NCBI GenBank assembly: GCA_032622095.1
Contig: CP136064.1
Location: 187,780,209-187,844,208 of the forward strand
DNA from: Siphonodentalium dalli
Lineage: Eukaryota > Mollusca > Scaphopoda > Gadilida > Siphonodentaliidae
Reading direction: 5' to 3'
Length of the DNA stretch: 64,000 nucleotides
How positions within the stretch are numbered: the stretch's first letter is position 1; every line of letters starts with the position of its first letter. The notes under the pieces were generated by a model. That model saw only the letters and a program-made list of their open reading frames with translations. It searched no databases and was not told where the DNA came from. Below are positions 32,250 through 48,499 of this stretch, in pieces. A program made the translations under genes and the position numbers.

Positions 32250-35200
32250 GGAGCCATGCAAAAATTACCAACTCAGCCCAATTTACCCACCATATTTATG
32301 TTACTGGGACCTCATATAGGCCTTAGTGGAGATGACATTAAGCTGTGGCATGTTGCATATGGGACGGTGAGGTGAAAAACTTCCTTCCCGTAACCCTTTG
32401 GACAGACGCTTCGAGATATGCAAAATTTAAATAAATAAACTTGTCCTGATGTAACTAAGACATTTATGCCTACGTGTAGATCATTGTGTGCATGGAACAT
32501 GAGCGAACAAATGTCCCAAACATCAATGTGGCTATTAATGACTAGAAAATAACTGATCGGTGCATCAAACTATCAATGAATTATTTGTACTTGTATCAAC
32601 TCAGATTATCTGTATACTCTTACAACACCTAAAGTATCCAAGTCCGACATAATGGCTGCTTGTCATTAGTATATATAATTGAAGTTGCACCACTGGACAA
32701 AACATAAGTGGTATGGAATAAGTCTAGATAATGGGCTGACAGACCGACTAATCAGGAAATAGTTAGAAATTATGTAAGTGTGCATGTGTATCAAGCACAA
32801 TGACCCAGCAATTTATAGAATAATATTTCCAATTGCAGCTCGATGGTAAATATCCTCTCTAGGTAATTATTTTCAAAATATGTCAACTGTATTTGAATTG
32901 GAGCTTAACAACTGATATGTCTTGGATATGTATATGTGAAGATTGAGTTCGCTATCCTCAGATGTTATTAGCCTGATATAGCCAAAACACATGTTTGTAT
33001 CATGTAATAGCTTGCAGTGGAAAATTATAACTCACTGGATAAGCTGGGAAATGTATAATTTGTTTTTGGAAAATTTGATGCATATGTTATACAAGTATTT
33101 TGTGTGCACATATCAGCTTCTGGTGGGTAACTATATTTGCCCACTACATCGATGCATTAGAATTTCCATATAGCAGTGTCAAATTTGATCACCCAGGTAG
33201 ACCTAGCATTCTTTCATCACACACTCACCTGGAAACTCCAATCCATGTACATTTGCATGTGGTAGACAAATGCCTATCAGCCAGTATTTCAATTTTGTTT
33301 TCAATTAAAACAGCTTCTGAAACTGGTTAAACTGTCACATAATCTAAACGAGATAATTTCCCAGTGAGTGATAACAGTAGGAGTTTGTGTGGTTTTAGAA
33401 CAAAATAAATAGTGAAATTTGGGGGGGGGGGGGGGGGGTGTCAAACATTGGGAGTAATTTATTTTTTTGCAGGTTTTGGGTGGTGGCCGGGTCCCCGAAA
33501 ATGCCAGATGCCAATAAACGGCATACCTTCCAGAACAGTTTTTACTACCTCCCCCACTATTATGCGTTTGGATATTGGTAATGGAGAGCTATGAGCAATA
33601 TTATCTAAGTTAAATAACTTGTTCTCCCATCCCTTTTGATTGCCTTACATGGTATTTTATACTGTACTTGCTTAATTATAAAATGTATTCATGTATAAAG
33701 GGGGTCAAACAATACATGTTCAAACAAACAAATATCGCATGATTTAGATATATCATCCCACTTGTCTCTTGTATGATGTCATGGTATAAAACAAGCGCAT
33801 ATATATGGGCGGTGCATAATTATTTGGATAGTGCAGTGAGGGTGGGGCTGCAGAGCGCATTACAACCCTCAGTGATAAAAGCTTTGATTGAGTAATATCT
33901 GGGTATGGATTTGGCTGTGGTTTAATAGTCAAGGGCGGTTCCAAGGGGGGGGGGGGGCGCCCCCCCTATTTTCGCCAGAGCAAGGAATTTTTGCGAGGTG
34001 TACTGGCGCCATTTGTCTCGGGCGCCCGAAGATTCCACACTGAATATTGCTAACGTGCATGCAAATACAGCAGTTTACATGTTTTACATTACTCAAACGT
34101 ATATATTTTTAACAATGGGTTGAAATGACTTCAATTTGGTATTCCACGCAATATGTATAGCCATGCAAGGGGCGAATCCAACATCCCGAGAAGAAGGCCC
34201 GCGGGCTATTTTTCGCCATGCAGAGCAAACAATTTCTGCGACATTTTGTATCGGAGTGTTGGAAAATATCTCGCCCGGCGCCAAGTTTTGGGCACCCGAA
34301 GTTTCAACACTGAATATTTCTATCAAAAATAAATATAGCAATTCTAAAAGTGGAGTCAAAATTTAGACAATTCCATCTACATATATGTAAAGAACAAATG
34401 ATTGATAAACATGAGTCGTCTACAGTGCACTCTAGGTCATACAATGTATAGTCCGATCAACGCCCGGACTATAAAACGCACTGGCGGCAGTATCATCGTA
34501 AATAGATTATCTAAAGGCACATACGCCACTATATGGTATACATGTACCGTACATAGTATATTTTCGAATTATTATAGAAATACATTGCTGGATCGTTTCT
34601 AATAGTATATATGCATGTCATTTAAAATTGGTTATATCTTCCATCACATGTTGTGCCACCCTAATTGGAACAAATGTGTGATAACAAGACATCTTCATGC
34701 AGGTCACGACAAATACGCATCTGCCATTGCTTAATAAAAAAAAGTCTGACACGAACTCGTCCTTCAAAACATCGGTTTCCATGTGTCGTTATCGTCATTA
34801 GTCAGTTGATTGGCTGAACATATATTTATTCATAACCCAAACATTTACACAACATATATTAATTTACATACAATATTTTAATTATCATTATGGATGCAAC
34901 CAGAATGTAGATGAATAGGGGATTGGAATACTATAGTTAATCTGTTCCGTGTCAGATATTTTTAGGTGAAACTGTAGTTATACTAATAAAACGAGTACGT
35001 GATTGGAGTGTGATCGGACCACCCGTTTGGCTTGTATTGATGACTTATTTTGCTGGTGTATCATGAAGCTGATAGCTATTAGAAGTAAAACTGAAAAAAT
35101 CAGCATGGTCAATGGAGGAATTAAGTGGTTGGATAGATGCATTGTATTACCAGCCGAAACACCCTATAGGCCTAGTACTGTCTAGAAGCCATGATTTTGC

Positions 35201-35489
35201 GATTATTCATTCTGAATTACAAAATATTCTCCCCTGCACCAGCCCAAACCATAGGCGACCGTGATTCCGGGGCTTATCCACGGGCATGTCCGGTGCGCCA
35301 AAATCATCATGTCGCCCAGATAATTCACATTTGCACAGACTTTCAGAAGATAAGGTCACTGTTCAAAGAAGCTTTGATCTTCCATCACTAATATCGTAAT
35401 TGTACTGAATGTTATTGTCACTCGTTCCATATAGGCCTAATATAAAGCAATATAAACAGGGTCCAGCACACAGGAAAACTCGTCGTTTT

Positions 35490-35615
35490 GAATGTAGTAT
35501 ACGCAAAATTCCCCGGACCCCCACCTACGAGAAGGGGGTTAACCCCCCCCCCCCCCCCCCCCCTCTCGTTCTCTCCGCTTCGCGGCTCGGATGATGCTAC
35601 GCATCATATATATAA
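35490..35615. mobile_element. Partial copy of the dispersed GC-rich element, unit 2
   Basis: Longest C-run of the series (21 C). Confidence 0.65.
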
Positions 35616-38600
35616 CAAGAAAACTAAGATGCATGCATTAGGTCGGCCGAGAACTATCTACAATAGAATTGTCGAAGCTATCGATTATACATTTTGGAAC
35701 ACCTGTCTGTATGTATGTGTGTATGCATGAATGCATGTGTGTATGTGTTATAGACTCTAACACTGCTCGACTGATCCGACTCGGATTTGGTATTTAACGT
35801 GTCAACTTGACCTCGCTCATAGGCATGTTTCTGGACCTTGACCGATCCGACTAAAATATATCAAATATATCTGTATCAATATTACCATACGGGTCATTAA
35901 AATAGATACGACGAAACAAATTTTGAAGTGTGCATGTATCAGGTAAATTTTTATACTTCAAATGATGACAGGAATGCTGAAAGTTGAAGTACCTACGTAA
36001 TACTGGCTATCCGAATGAAGAGATATACATGTATATCAAAACCAAAATAGAAGATGACTGCTGGCGACAATGTTTTCCAAAAAAATTCAAAGCATTAGAT
36101 AGCTCCCATCTAGTTGTCAGCCCGAAGATCAATATGAAGTTTGGTGACTATCAGATGAGGGATATGTCTGTACAGTTGCTAAACAATTCAGTCATGCAAA
36201 AGAGGATCAAACAGTAAGATACCAAATTAATTGCTGCCTGTGGTAATGTTTTTTAACGAAATTCGGGAAAATTAGATTACTCTCACCCTGTTTATCCAGA
36301 AGATCATTGTGGAATCTGGTGACGATCGGACAAGGGGTGTCGTCTGTAGGATCAACCAAATTATTTAGCCATAAAAATAGTAAAATTCAAGATCACCGCT
36401 GGCAGTGATGTCTTCACAAGGACAGTTTGAGAACAAAATATGGCTCACATCTAGCGGTGACCCAAAATATCCACATGAGAAAAAGTTCTCCAATAAAAGC
36501 TGGCTGCAGGGTGCGCCAATTGATTCAAATTCGAAATTTAGCAGGGTGTACTGCTTGTGGCCATGTTTTCCCCGCAAATTTGATAGACTGATGGACAAAA
36601 CCACTGAATCCGTTGAATCAATATACATGTATACGTGGATTAATTGATATGCATTGTTATACACAGTACTGGTATATAAAGGTACTGAAAATAACAATAT
36701 TACTAGTATACACAAAATAAACCATATATCATGGCTGTGGGTTCTAATATCCGAATATGACAGCTGAGAACTTGGTGTGAATTGAAGATTGGTGGTGTCT
36801 CAAGTATATCTAACCCTCCACGTTAGAAACATATGCCACTAAATGTCATAAGTATAATCTAGCTTGAGGACAGAAGTTATCCATAAAACCCCCCTTAATT
36901 CAACCAGGTCCTCGCGCGATGTATGGTCGATCACATGATGATCTAGGGAGGATTATAATTGTTGTATAAAAACAGCACTGCATGTAAATATAAAATAAAA
37001 TAGTGCTACATCTTATTACAGATTATTGCCATATATAATCAGTGACTATACAGACAGTCTGACAAAATAAAGTTTCAGTGACACTCTATCCGAAGAGGGG
37101 AATAATTCCATCTGTTACAGTCAATGGAGCAATTATGAATCTGGAAAGGTGAAATTTCTAAGTAATACTAGATATCGACATGACGCGATAACATATAACG
37201 TAAATGCAATATGACCGCTGGCGACCATTTTTTCCTATAAAATTAAAAAAATATTTGATAGCTCTCATCTGATAGATCAATATCAAGATAAATATGAAGT
37301 TTGGTGATGATCGGATGAGTGAAGTGGACTGTGCTAAACGGTTTAGTAATGCTTAAAAAGATTCTTACCTTAATATTTTTATGTTCACTTTATAAACTTC
37401 ACTGAGTCATCTTTGTCATGTATTGAGTTTGATATCTTTTGTTAACAGTTTATAAATCATGTATGTCTCATGTTTGTTATTTTAATTTATGTGTTTATTA
37501 TCATTAAATAAAGTTGCATTCCTTAAAAAGATTCTTACCTCAATGTTTTTATGTTCACTTTATAAACTCCACTGAGTCATCTTTGTCATGTATTGAATTT
37601 GATATCTTTTGTTAACAGTTTATAAATTATGTATGTCTCGTGTTCGCTATTATATTATATACACTTTATAGTGTGTTTCAGCTGGTTTCAGAACGAAAAA
37701 AAAAATGAATAAAATCAACAAATTTGTAAATTTAAAAACAATTCAAACGTTGTTGTATTCCATGTCCCAGCCCGGAATTATACACCAAATTTCAATAATA
37801 TTCATTGAGAAACAACGGACCAAACGCCATATAGCACCCCGTATACATCTTTTATTCCGAGCTGACCTTTTATTCCGAGTTGGCACACGTCGATTGGGGC
37901 GAGTTAGCCCTGGGGCGAGTACGCCTATTCCGACACCTTCTCTATTTGCAGCAGGTATACGTTTACGCTGATTTACGCGTAATTTAATTTACAAAGTTCC
38001 CCAATTGGTATCGTAAATAGGGCGACCTTATTTGACAGAGAATGCCTCTGTTATTGATTATCAAGTTGCTATACATTAAAAACGACAAATTCACATGCTC
38101 GTTCAAGCGCAGTACTTAGTCTATTTTCCCCATGTTAAAGGACATCCACAAATACTAAATAACGCTAACCTACTGCGAATGTTTGACACGACAACTGTTA
38201 ACATATTTGGACTGAATTCATCTGACGCGGTATTATTCCTCAAAATAAACAACAAAACCATCGTTACTTGGAAATGTAGTTTGGGCTAACATTTACATAA
38301 ATCCTCCACAACATTTATCCCGACACACACGTCAGATGAAAAACAGCCATGAAGTAAACGGCCAAATTGGCCGAAATAATACATAGCACCCCCCCCCCCC
38401 CTTTTCAAATTTCCTCGAACCACCACTGAATAGTGTCATGTAAAAGTCAGTGGCAGCAACATGCCATTATGTTTTGAAAGTAATGATAACGGTAATACAC
38501 TGTTGGGGGCAATTAGTCCTAAATGACAATGAATTGATACTTTCTCAGTAAAGTTAATTGACTTGTTCTTGATTTATACGAAACGATCAATCCTGCTATA

Positions 38601-38725
38601 AGTATATTTCTGAGAACACCGATTCATTGTAAAAGCTTTTTATCTGGACGAGAACTAGGCTAGCACAACGGTTCTACCCACTGATTTATGGGAAGATATA
38701 ATCGCTATTTTACGCACATTTTCGT

Positions 38726-38831
38726 CCAATCAATTGCTGCTGTTATGCACATAGCGTCCGGTAACTAAGCTTTATCATATTACACCGGTATAATATTTAT
38801 AAAGGAAACGAATTCTCGCACCTATCACTTT
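38726..38831 (+). promoter_or_regulatory. DYNLL promoter, unit 3
   Basis: TATAAAGG at 38798-38805 and initiator A at 38827. Confidence 0.7.
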
Positions 38832-38897
38832 CACTGTAAACCTGATCGAATAATTGGTTTCCTGTATTTTGTGCATTTCAAACTAAAATTTTAAAAG
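38827..38897 (+). other. DYNLL non-coding exon 1, unit 3
   Basis: Donor GT at 38898-38899. Confidence 0.6.
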
Positions 38898-39394
38898 GTA
38901 TGTTACTGTTACTGTTATGTTATTATATTGATCGTAACACTATATATCAGGTATGTAGTTGTTGAAAATATTATGTACTTGACTAATTTAAAAACTGACA
39001 CTGAAAGTTAAGTTCAGTTAGTAACTTGTTGTTTCGTGTTTGTTAAATTTAATGATATTAATTATCTTATAACACGATTTATGAAGCGTGTGCTGGCTCA
39101 TTTAAGAGGAGACGCACGTTTTTGCACAAACGCAGCCAAAATGGCAATATATTTTCAACAAAGAATTTCTCCTGATATATATCAGGCAAAAAATCTTGAT
39201 TTTCTCATAGCACCAACTTAATTGTTTATAGAATCTGAGCAATTTAATATGAAGAGACAACAAAATCAATGTACTTTAATACATTTGAGAGGTTTAAAAT
39301 ATTATTTTATGTTTGACCCTTTCGGTGCCAAGAACTGCTAGAATAATTAATAATTTCACACAAAACTCGATCCGGCCAATCACCAAATAATAAC

Positions 39395-39580
39395 TTATTG
39401 TCTTGGCTCCATGAGAGGAGGCTCATTTATATCATAATGTTGAGTTAGATTTTTAATTGCATAATATAGCATCATACCCTCATATATTATAATGAAGAAT
39501 AAAGCAGTCACAAATATTCCAGCCCAACGAAAACAAATGTTTGATATACAGTGTGGTCCACCCAAGCAGAGATTAATCAA
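39395..39580 (-). pseudogene. Copper-transporter-like exon fragment, unit 3
   Basis: Same peptide as unit 1. Confidence 0.3.
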
Positions 39581-39917
39581 CTTGAATTAGACCACATATA
39601 TGGTATTCGGCTGCAACTTGGTTATGAACTCATGATCCACAACTCATCTCAGTCCAATTTTTCATTGATCAACAGGCATTACATGAAAATTCTCAAATAC
39701 ATAAATTTATTTATGGGTAGTTGACAGAAATTTATTTATGGGTAGTTGCCTTCCTAATGAAAATAATCATTAAAATTCACGAATCAAGAATAATTAAGTC
39801 TCCTCTCATGATCTTGAGATATGATATCATGGATATATGAACTGCACTTTTGAAGAAGAAAAAATATTTTACAGAAGTTCTTGGTACTAAGTCTTGAAAA
39901 TAGTGAAATTTTATAAT

Positions 39918-42125
39918 GTTTTATGCTATAAAAGAAAAATAAATTAAGTTATAATATCCAATGGGTTGATGATTCGTAAATATTGTTTTACAATAGTCGC
40001 TTGTACCAAATTTCACGAAGAAATTCCTGGCAGATTTTGAGAATCCATTTTGAAATACCATGAATTTTTGGCAAAACGTGCGTCCTACCCTTAAAGGTAC
40101 TCAATCCGATAAAACTCCTCTCAATTACCATTTCAATGGCTTCGGGGGTCAAAAATATTTGATTCGAGTCGAGGAAGTCACCCATCAAAGCTCAGATTTG
40201 TTAGATATCGATTTTAGAAATCTATTATTTTTCATTATCGGGAATTCTTTCTGGCCCAGAAGACAGTCAAAATTTCGTTATTATTACCACTTGATTATAG
40301 AGTTATCCATCCTTGTCTGTTTGAATAGAGTTTTGACGTAAAATCTCGAGCAGGTTACCAAATTGACGGCAGTTATTAGTACTCATCTCGAGCAATTAAC
40401 AAATTTCCAAAATCAATATCTAATAACTCTGAGCTTTGTTTGATGGGTTCCTCGACTCGAATCTTATATTTTTTACCCCCAAAGCCAAAGAAATAGTAAT
40501 ATAGGACCCTCTGATCGGATTGTTGTTGTTGGAATCTGTTGAGATGGGGACCCTCTTTACGGATTGAGTACCTTTAAGTGCATGTAAATGCATGTAGTTG
40601 TCCCCCGAGAAAATTCCGGGGACGAGAGAAATAAGCGGTGTGTGGTCTGGCCGCTCTAACGAAGATGTTCAAGTTTGTCATGTCTGCAGGTGCTGTGTAT
40701 TGGATATATATACTGTACGTTAGTTGGAATCAGGATGGTTCAATAGTCGGAGGGTTTGAAAGTCCCGAGGGTTCCGTTCGCGATATAGTCCCGAGGGTTC
40801 GATAGTCGGTCATATATACTCATATAAATCACAACGCGCAATTATTTGTGGTTGCCTGCATGTCGCTTTTCCAATTATATATATGTTTTTTACATGTATG
40901 TCATAAATTAATTTCATTTAGAGCGAAATAGCTAGAACAACTTTAATGGGGTGATTGTGAACAATCTGTATATAGGTAGTTAACGCCTATGTATAGTTGA
41001 TTATATGTGATATTGTTTTCTTATTTCATTTGAAATAGTGGTCAGAGTAGCGCATGAAATAGCATGCAGAATAATAATCTGGCAAAAATTTGCGATCATT
41101 GTTCAAGTACGAGCACGTTTCTAATTACATTTAGTATCCAATTACGCAAATACCGAGTATGTTTTATGCTATAAAAGTAAAGTAAATTAAGTTATAATAT
41201 CCAATGGGTTGATGATTCGTAAATATTGTTTTACAATAGTCGCTTGTACCAAATTTCACGAAGAAATTCCTGGCAGATTTTGAGAAAATCCATTTTAAAA
41301 TACCAGGAAATTTTGGCAAAACGTGCGTCCTACCCTTAAGTGCATGTAAGATAGCAATAAGCTCGGTGTGTGGTCTGGCCGATCTAACGAGGATGTTCAA
41401 GTTTGTCATGTCTGCAGGTGCTGTGTATTGGATATATATACTGTACGTTAGTTGGAATCAGGATGGTTCAATAGTCGGAGGGTTTGAAAGTCCTGAGGGT
41501 TCCGTTCGCGATATAGTCCCGAGGGTTCGATAGTCAGTCATATATATATATACTCATATAAGCCCCAACGCGCAATTATTTGTGGTTGCCTGCATGTCGC
41601 TTTTCCAATTATATATATGTTTTTTATATATGTGTGTCATAAATTAATTTCATTTAGAGCGAAACAGCTAGAACAATAATCAGGCACCTGAAAGTTCAAA
41701 CGCAGTTTTGTGATTCAAAAGAACCCATTCTATGGGACTCTCGGACCCTCGTATACTATCGAACCCTGCATGGTCGGACTATCGAACCCTTGGTCTGTAC
41801 CTATTCATGGACTATAGGTTATAAGAAAACCATAGTCAGAAATGGTAGCGCCCTCAAGATCATATTATTAGCCATATATACAATATAACAACTTTAATGG
41901 GGTGATTGTGAAAAATCTGTATATAGGTAGTTAACGCCTACTAGTATGTATAGTTGATTATATGTGATATTGTTTTCTTATTTCATTTGAAATAGTGGTC
42001 AGAGTAGCGCATGAAATAGCATGCAGAATAATAATCTGGCAAAAATTTGCGATCTTCGTATCATGGTTCAAGTACAAGCACGTTTCTAATTACATTTAGT
42101 ATCCAATTACGCAAATACCGAGTAT
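39918..42125 (+). repeat. Internal duplication A plus B, unit 3
   Basis: Copy A 39918-41160, copy B 41161-42125. Confidence 0.85.
40095..40573. mobile_element. TTAA-flanked foldback element, unit 3
   Basis: TTAA at 40091-40094 and 40574-40577. Confidence 0.85.
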
Positions 42126-42266
42126 GTTTTAATCATATTTAGTCCACCACCTCCTGCGACAGGGTCAGATATACTTGCCAATATACACCCTATAATTATA
42201 TAGGAGGCCTTAATGCTGATCTAAGAATGGCATCAGGTAATGCACTCCTGATATGACCTCTCATAA

Positions 42267-42692
42267 GGATGAATTAAAATACATGTATGGTTCCATGAGG
42301 GTGAATTAAAACATGGTCACACACATGGTCACACACATATCGTCCAATATGAGGGTTAATAAAAATATGGTCCCATGATGGTTAATTAAAATTGTACCTT
42401 GATTGTTAATTAAAATATCGTCCCATGATGGTTAATAAAAATATGGACCCATAGGGGTTAATTCAAATATGGTAACGTGACTTAAAGAATAAATATATGG
42501 TCCCATTATGAGGGTTAATTAAAATAGAAATATGGTGCGATTGGTGTCATCAGTGTTGATTAAACTACGGCCCCACTGGGGTGAAATACAATATAGTCCC
42601 ATGAGGGTCAATTAAAATATGGTCCAATGAGGACTAATTATAATATGCCCCCTCCCCCATGAGGATCAACTCAAACATGGTCACGGGAAGGG
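42267..42692. repeat. AT-rich minisatellite, unit 3
   Basis: Same copy number as unit 2. Confidence 0.8.
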
Positions 42693-43936
42693 GTGTGCAA
42701 TTTCTGAACATTCTTCAATTCAGATATATCCTCGGTACCCATAAATAAAAATGATGTTTAGAATTAGGCCACAACCAATGTGAAGGGTTAGTGTTGGAAC
42801 TTTTCTTAATAAGATTACTATTCATAGCTCCGATATATTCCGCATACAAAGAAATGAAAAGTCAATATTTACAAACAGCACGAAGGAGTAACGTGGGAAT
42901 TGGTTAATTATGACCATCCCAATTCATTTAGAATATTCACATGCCGATATGTGTCGTGTATAACTAAATGAAAAAAAATCACTAAACGATATTAAATAAC
43001 ATGTTAAACGCCGATATAAACAAACACCTCGTAGGATTCATGTTCGAATTAAATTTCTTATACAATCGTCAAATCCCCGTGCAGCATAATAGTAGATAGC
43101 ATTCCGATTTATGTTACGTGAAAATAAACAAAAGATGTTCAAATAACAATGCAACAAAGCAGGTTAAAGAACAATAGAAACACATAACGCGCAGCGCGCT
43201 AATGGTTAACGCGCGAATTCCCGTTTATATAATTAATCGCCTTGCACTTCTTGGCATGCTATAACAAACCATGGGTCAATCTAGCATGTCTCGAGAGACG
43301 CCCGCTGCATGAAATAATAATGTAATTGACAATAAACGAAATTGAAATTCCCAACTACACCTTTTACCGAACTCGACCTCGGGGTCGCACTACAACTTTT
43401 AATGCGTCCCAAAAATCCCAATTTCTATAAATTAAACCCCCAGCGCCCATACATACATTACCGAGAAACAGCAGCTTATAATACACGCGGGGCGCGAAAT
43501 AACCCTCAAACTATCGAACCCTCGTACTATTGGACCATCGGACTATATAGGCTATAGCGCACTGTCCCCCGATGAATTTATAAAAAAAAAAAATCATTTA
43601 AAAAAATATTTAATTTCTGAAGATCTCCGTTATTTTATAGTCAATATTATCATTTCCAATAGATGGAATATATCTGAATTAAAGTGATACTGTACTCAAA
43701 TGTTGCTGTTGATTTCTATAGTCTCTGATTCGTAGAATAAGGGAACCAGATTTCCATTATTTGAAAGGCTGTTGAGAATATGAAGTATAATATTACGGAT
43801 GGCAGATTATATATAGAAAACGATATTAGAAGCATTATATATATAGAAGCAGAAACTTGGACGGTTGTTGCCGAAATTCTCACATGCATTAGACTGGTCC
43901 TTGTCCCAATTAAACCAGCCGTCCGATTTGTAGTAA

Positions 43937-44407
<471 letters not shown>

Positions 44408-44684
44408 ATGAAAATCTGAACGCTTATTTCAAGATCTGCAATCATTCATGCTCATGTATCACCGTGATTGTGTTGTTCATCGCTTGGTTAGTATGAACGA
44501 TGCTATGCTCTCTGAACCCATCATGATCTGCACTCTCAGAGGTTGAGACGATAAATGCATTGACTGACGGATCATGCGACACATCAGTGGATTGATTCCC
44601 TACGAGTTTAGATGGCTGAAATCGAAGACAATCGATGACTATATTTTTGTTTCAAATTTGTTATATCTATATACAATGTTGAAA

Positions 44685-44690
44685 ATTAAA
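44685..44690 (+). terminator. Candidate poly(A) signal, DYNLL copy 3
   Basis: ATTAAA in the same context as copy 1. Confidence 0.4.
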
Positions 44691-44810
44691 AAGCGATTTT
44701 GTACAAGTGAAATGCTTGTTAATGGGCATATAATTGCACTGATCAGACAACCCACATTTTCGTATATATATATTCTGATCCAAAGTGAGGCCAAAAATTG
44801 TTTTGGTATT

Positions 44811-45171
44811 GTGCAAAAAGACACACAGGATCGATCAAAGGTGCAAAACAATACACATGCAGGATCCCCCGAACGTGTAAAAAAGACACCCATGCAGGAC
44901 CTCCCAAATGTGCAAAAGGTCACCCAGCATCTCAAAGTCTCAATCGTCTGCGACAGTCAAACTATACGCGGGTGGAATATCCATTCAAATTCCGTTGAAA
45001 TTTCACTAGAAAAACACAAACAAATCTTTATTTTATTAATAATTAGCATGCGACTAATTTAAAATCGATTTTTTTTAGCCTTTGAGATGCTGTGTGACTT
45101 TTTGCACATTTAAATGCTGGGCGTCTTTTTGCACGTTCAGGATATCATGGATGTCCTTTTTTTCTTTGCAC
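44811..45171. repeat. Inverted minisatellite downstream of DYNLL, unit 3
   Basis: Left block from 44811, right block 45080-45171. Confidence 0.75.
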
Positions 45172-48100
45172 GGAGCCATGCAAAAATTACCAACTCAGCC
45201 CAATTTACCCACCATATTTATGTTACTGGGACCTCATATAGGCCTTAGTGGAGATGACATTAAGCTGTGGCATGTTGCATATGGGACGGTGAGGTGAAAA
45301 ACTTCCTTCCCGTAACCCTTTGGACAGACGCTTCGAGATATGCAAAATTTAAATAAATAAACTTGTCCTGATGTAACTAAGACATTTATGCCTACGTGTA
45401 GATCATTGTGTGCATGGAACATGAGCGAACAAATGTCCCAAACATCAATGTGGCTATTAATGACTAGAAAATAACTGATCGGTGCATCAAACTATCAATG
45501 AATTATTTGTACTTGTATCAACTCAGATTATCTGTATACTCTTACAACACCTAAAGTATCCAAGTCCGACATAATGGCTGCTTGTCATTAGTATATATAA
45601 TTGAAGTTGCACCACTGGACAAAACATAAGTGGTATGGAATAAGTCTAGATAATGGGCTGACAGACCGACTAATCAGGAAATAGTTAGAAATTATGTAAG
45701 TGTGCATGTGTATCAAGCACAATGACCCAGCAATTTATAGAATAATATTTCCAATTGCAGCTCGATGGTAAATATCCTCTCTAGGTAATTATTTTCAAAA
45801 TATGTCAACTGTATTTGAATTGGAGCTTAACAACTGATATGTCTTGGATATGTATATGTGAAGATTGAGTTCGCTATCCTCAGATGTTATTAGCCTGATA
45901 TAGCCAAAACACATGTTTGTATCATGTAATAGCTTGCAGTGGAAAATTATAACTCACTGGATAAGCTGGGAAATGTATAATTTGTTTTTGGAAAATTTGA
46001 TGCATATGTTATACAAGTATTTTGTGTGCACATATCAGCTTCTGGTGGGTAACTATATTTGCCCACTACATCGATGCAGTGTCAAATTTGATCACCCAGG
46101 TAGACCTAGCATTCTTTCATCACACACTCACCTGGAAACTCCAATCCATGTACATTTGCATGTGGTAGACAAATGCCTATCAGCCAGTATTTCAATTTTG
46201 TTTTCAGTTAAAACAGCTTCTGAAACTGGTTAAACTGTCACATAATCTAAACGAGATAATTTCCCAGTGAGTGATAACAGTAGGAGTTTGTGTGGTTTTA
46301 GAACAAAATAAATAGTGAAATTTGGGGGGGGGGGGGTGTCAAACATTGGGAGTAATTTATTTTTTTGCAGGTTTTGGGTGGTGGCCGGGTCCCCGAAAAT
46401 GCCAGATGCCAATAAACGGCATACCTTCCAGAACAGTTTTTACTACCTCCCCCACTATTATGCGTTTGGATATTGGTAATGGAGAGCTATGAGCAATATT
46501 ATCTAAGTTAAATAACTTGTTCTCCCATCCCTTTTGATTGCCTTACATGGTATTTGATACTGTACTTGCTTAATTATATAATGTATTCATGTATAAAGGG
46601 GGTCAAACAATACATGTTCAAACAAACAAATATCGCATGATTTAGATATATCATCCCACTTGTCTCTTGTATGATGTCATGGTATAAAACAAGCGCATAT
46701 ATATGGGCGGTGCATAATTATTTGGATAGTGCAGTGAGGGTGGGGCTGCAGAGCGCATTACAACCCTCAGTGATAAAAGCTTTGATTGAGTAATATCTGG
46801 GTATGGATTTGGCTGTGGTTTAATAGTCAAGGGCGGTTCCAAGGGGGGGGGGCGCCCCCCCTATTTTCGCCAGAGCAAGGAATTTTTGCGAGGTGTACTG
46901 GCGCCATTTGTCTCGGGCGCCCGAAGATTCCACACTGAATATTGCTAACGTGCATGCAAATACAGCAGTTTACATGTTTTACATTACTCAAACGTATATA
47001 TTTTTAACAATGGGTTGAAATGACTTCAATTTGGTATTCCACGCAATATGTATAGCCATGCAAGGGGCGAATCCAACATCCCGAGAAGAAGGCCCGCGGG
47101 CTATTTTTCGCCATGCAGAGCAAACAATTTCTGCGACATTTTGTATCGGAGTGTTGGAAAATATCTCGCCCGGCGCCAAGTTTTGGGCACCCGAAGTTTC
47201 AACACTGAATATTTCTATCAAAAATAAATATAGCAATTCTAAAAGTGGAGTCAAAATTTAGACAATTCCATCTACATATATGTAAAGAACAAATGATTGA
47301 TAAACATGAGTCGTCTACAGTGCACTCTAGGTCATACAATGTATAGTCCGATCAACGCCCGGACTATAAAACGCACTGGCGGCAGTATCATCGTAAATAG
47401 ATTATCTAAAGGCACATACGCCACTATATGGTATACATGTACCGTACATAGTATATTTTCGAATTATTATAGAAATACATTGCTGGATCGTTTCTAATAG
47501 TATATATGCATGTCATTTAAAATTGGTTATATCTTCCATCACATGTTGTGCCACCCTAATTGGAACAAATGTGTGATAACAAGACATCTTCATGCAGGTC
47601 ACGACAAATACGCATCTGCCATTGCTTAATAAAAAAAAGTCTGACACGAACTCGTCCTTCAAAACATCGGTTTCCATGTGTCGTTATCGTCATTAGTCAG
47701 TTGATTGGCTGAACATATATTTATTCATAACCCAAACATTTACACAACATATATTAATTTACATACAATATTTTAATTATCATTATGGATGCAACCAGAA
47801 TGTAGATGAATAGGGGATTGGAATACTATAGTTAATCTGTTCCGTGTCAGATATTTTTAGGTGAAACTGTAGTTATACTAATAAAACGAGTACGTGATTG
47901 GAGTGTGATCGGACCACCCATTTGGCTTGTATTGATGACTTATTTTGCTGGTGTATCATGAAGCTGATAGCTATTAGAAGTAAAACTGAAAAAATCAGCA
48001 TGGTCAATGGAGGAATTAAGTGGTTGGATAGATGCATTGTATTACCAGCCGAAACACCCTATAGGCCTAGTACTGTCTAGAAGCCATGATTTTGCGATTA

Positions 48101-48384
48101 TTCATTCTGAATTACAAAATATTCTCCCCTGCACCAGCCCAAACCATAGGCGACCGTGATTCCGGGGCTTATCCACGGGCATGTCCGGTGCGCCAAAATC
48201 ATCATGTCGCCCAGATAATTCACATTTGCACAGACTTTCAGAAGATAAGGTCACTGTTCAAAGAAGCTTTGATCTTCCATCACTAATATCGTAATTGTAC
48301 TGAATGTTATTGTCACTCGTTCCATATAGGCCTAATATAAAGCAATATAAACAGGGTCCAGCACACAGGAAAACTCGTCGTTTT

Positions 48385-48499
48385 GAATGTAGTATACGCA
48401 AAATTCCCCGGACCCCCACCTACGAGAAGGGGGTTAACCCCCCCCCCTCTCGTTCTCTCCGCTTCGCGGCTCGGATGATGCTACGCATCATATATATAA
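48385..48499. mobile_element. Partial copy of the dispersed GC-rich element, unit 3
   Basis: Short C-run. Confidence 0.65.
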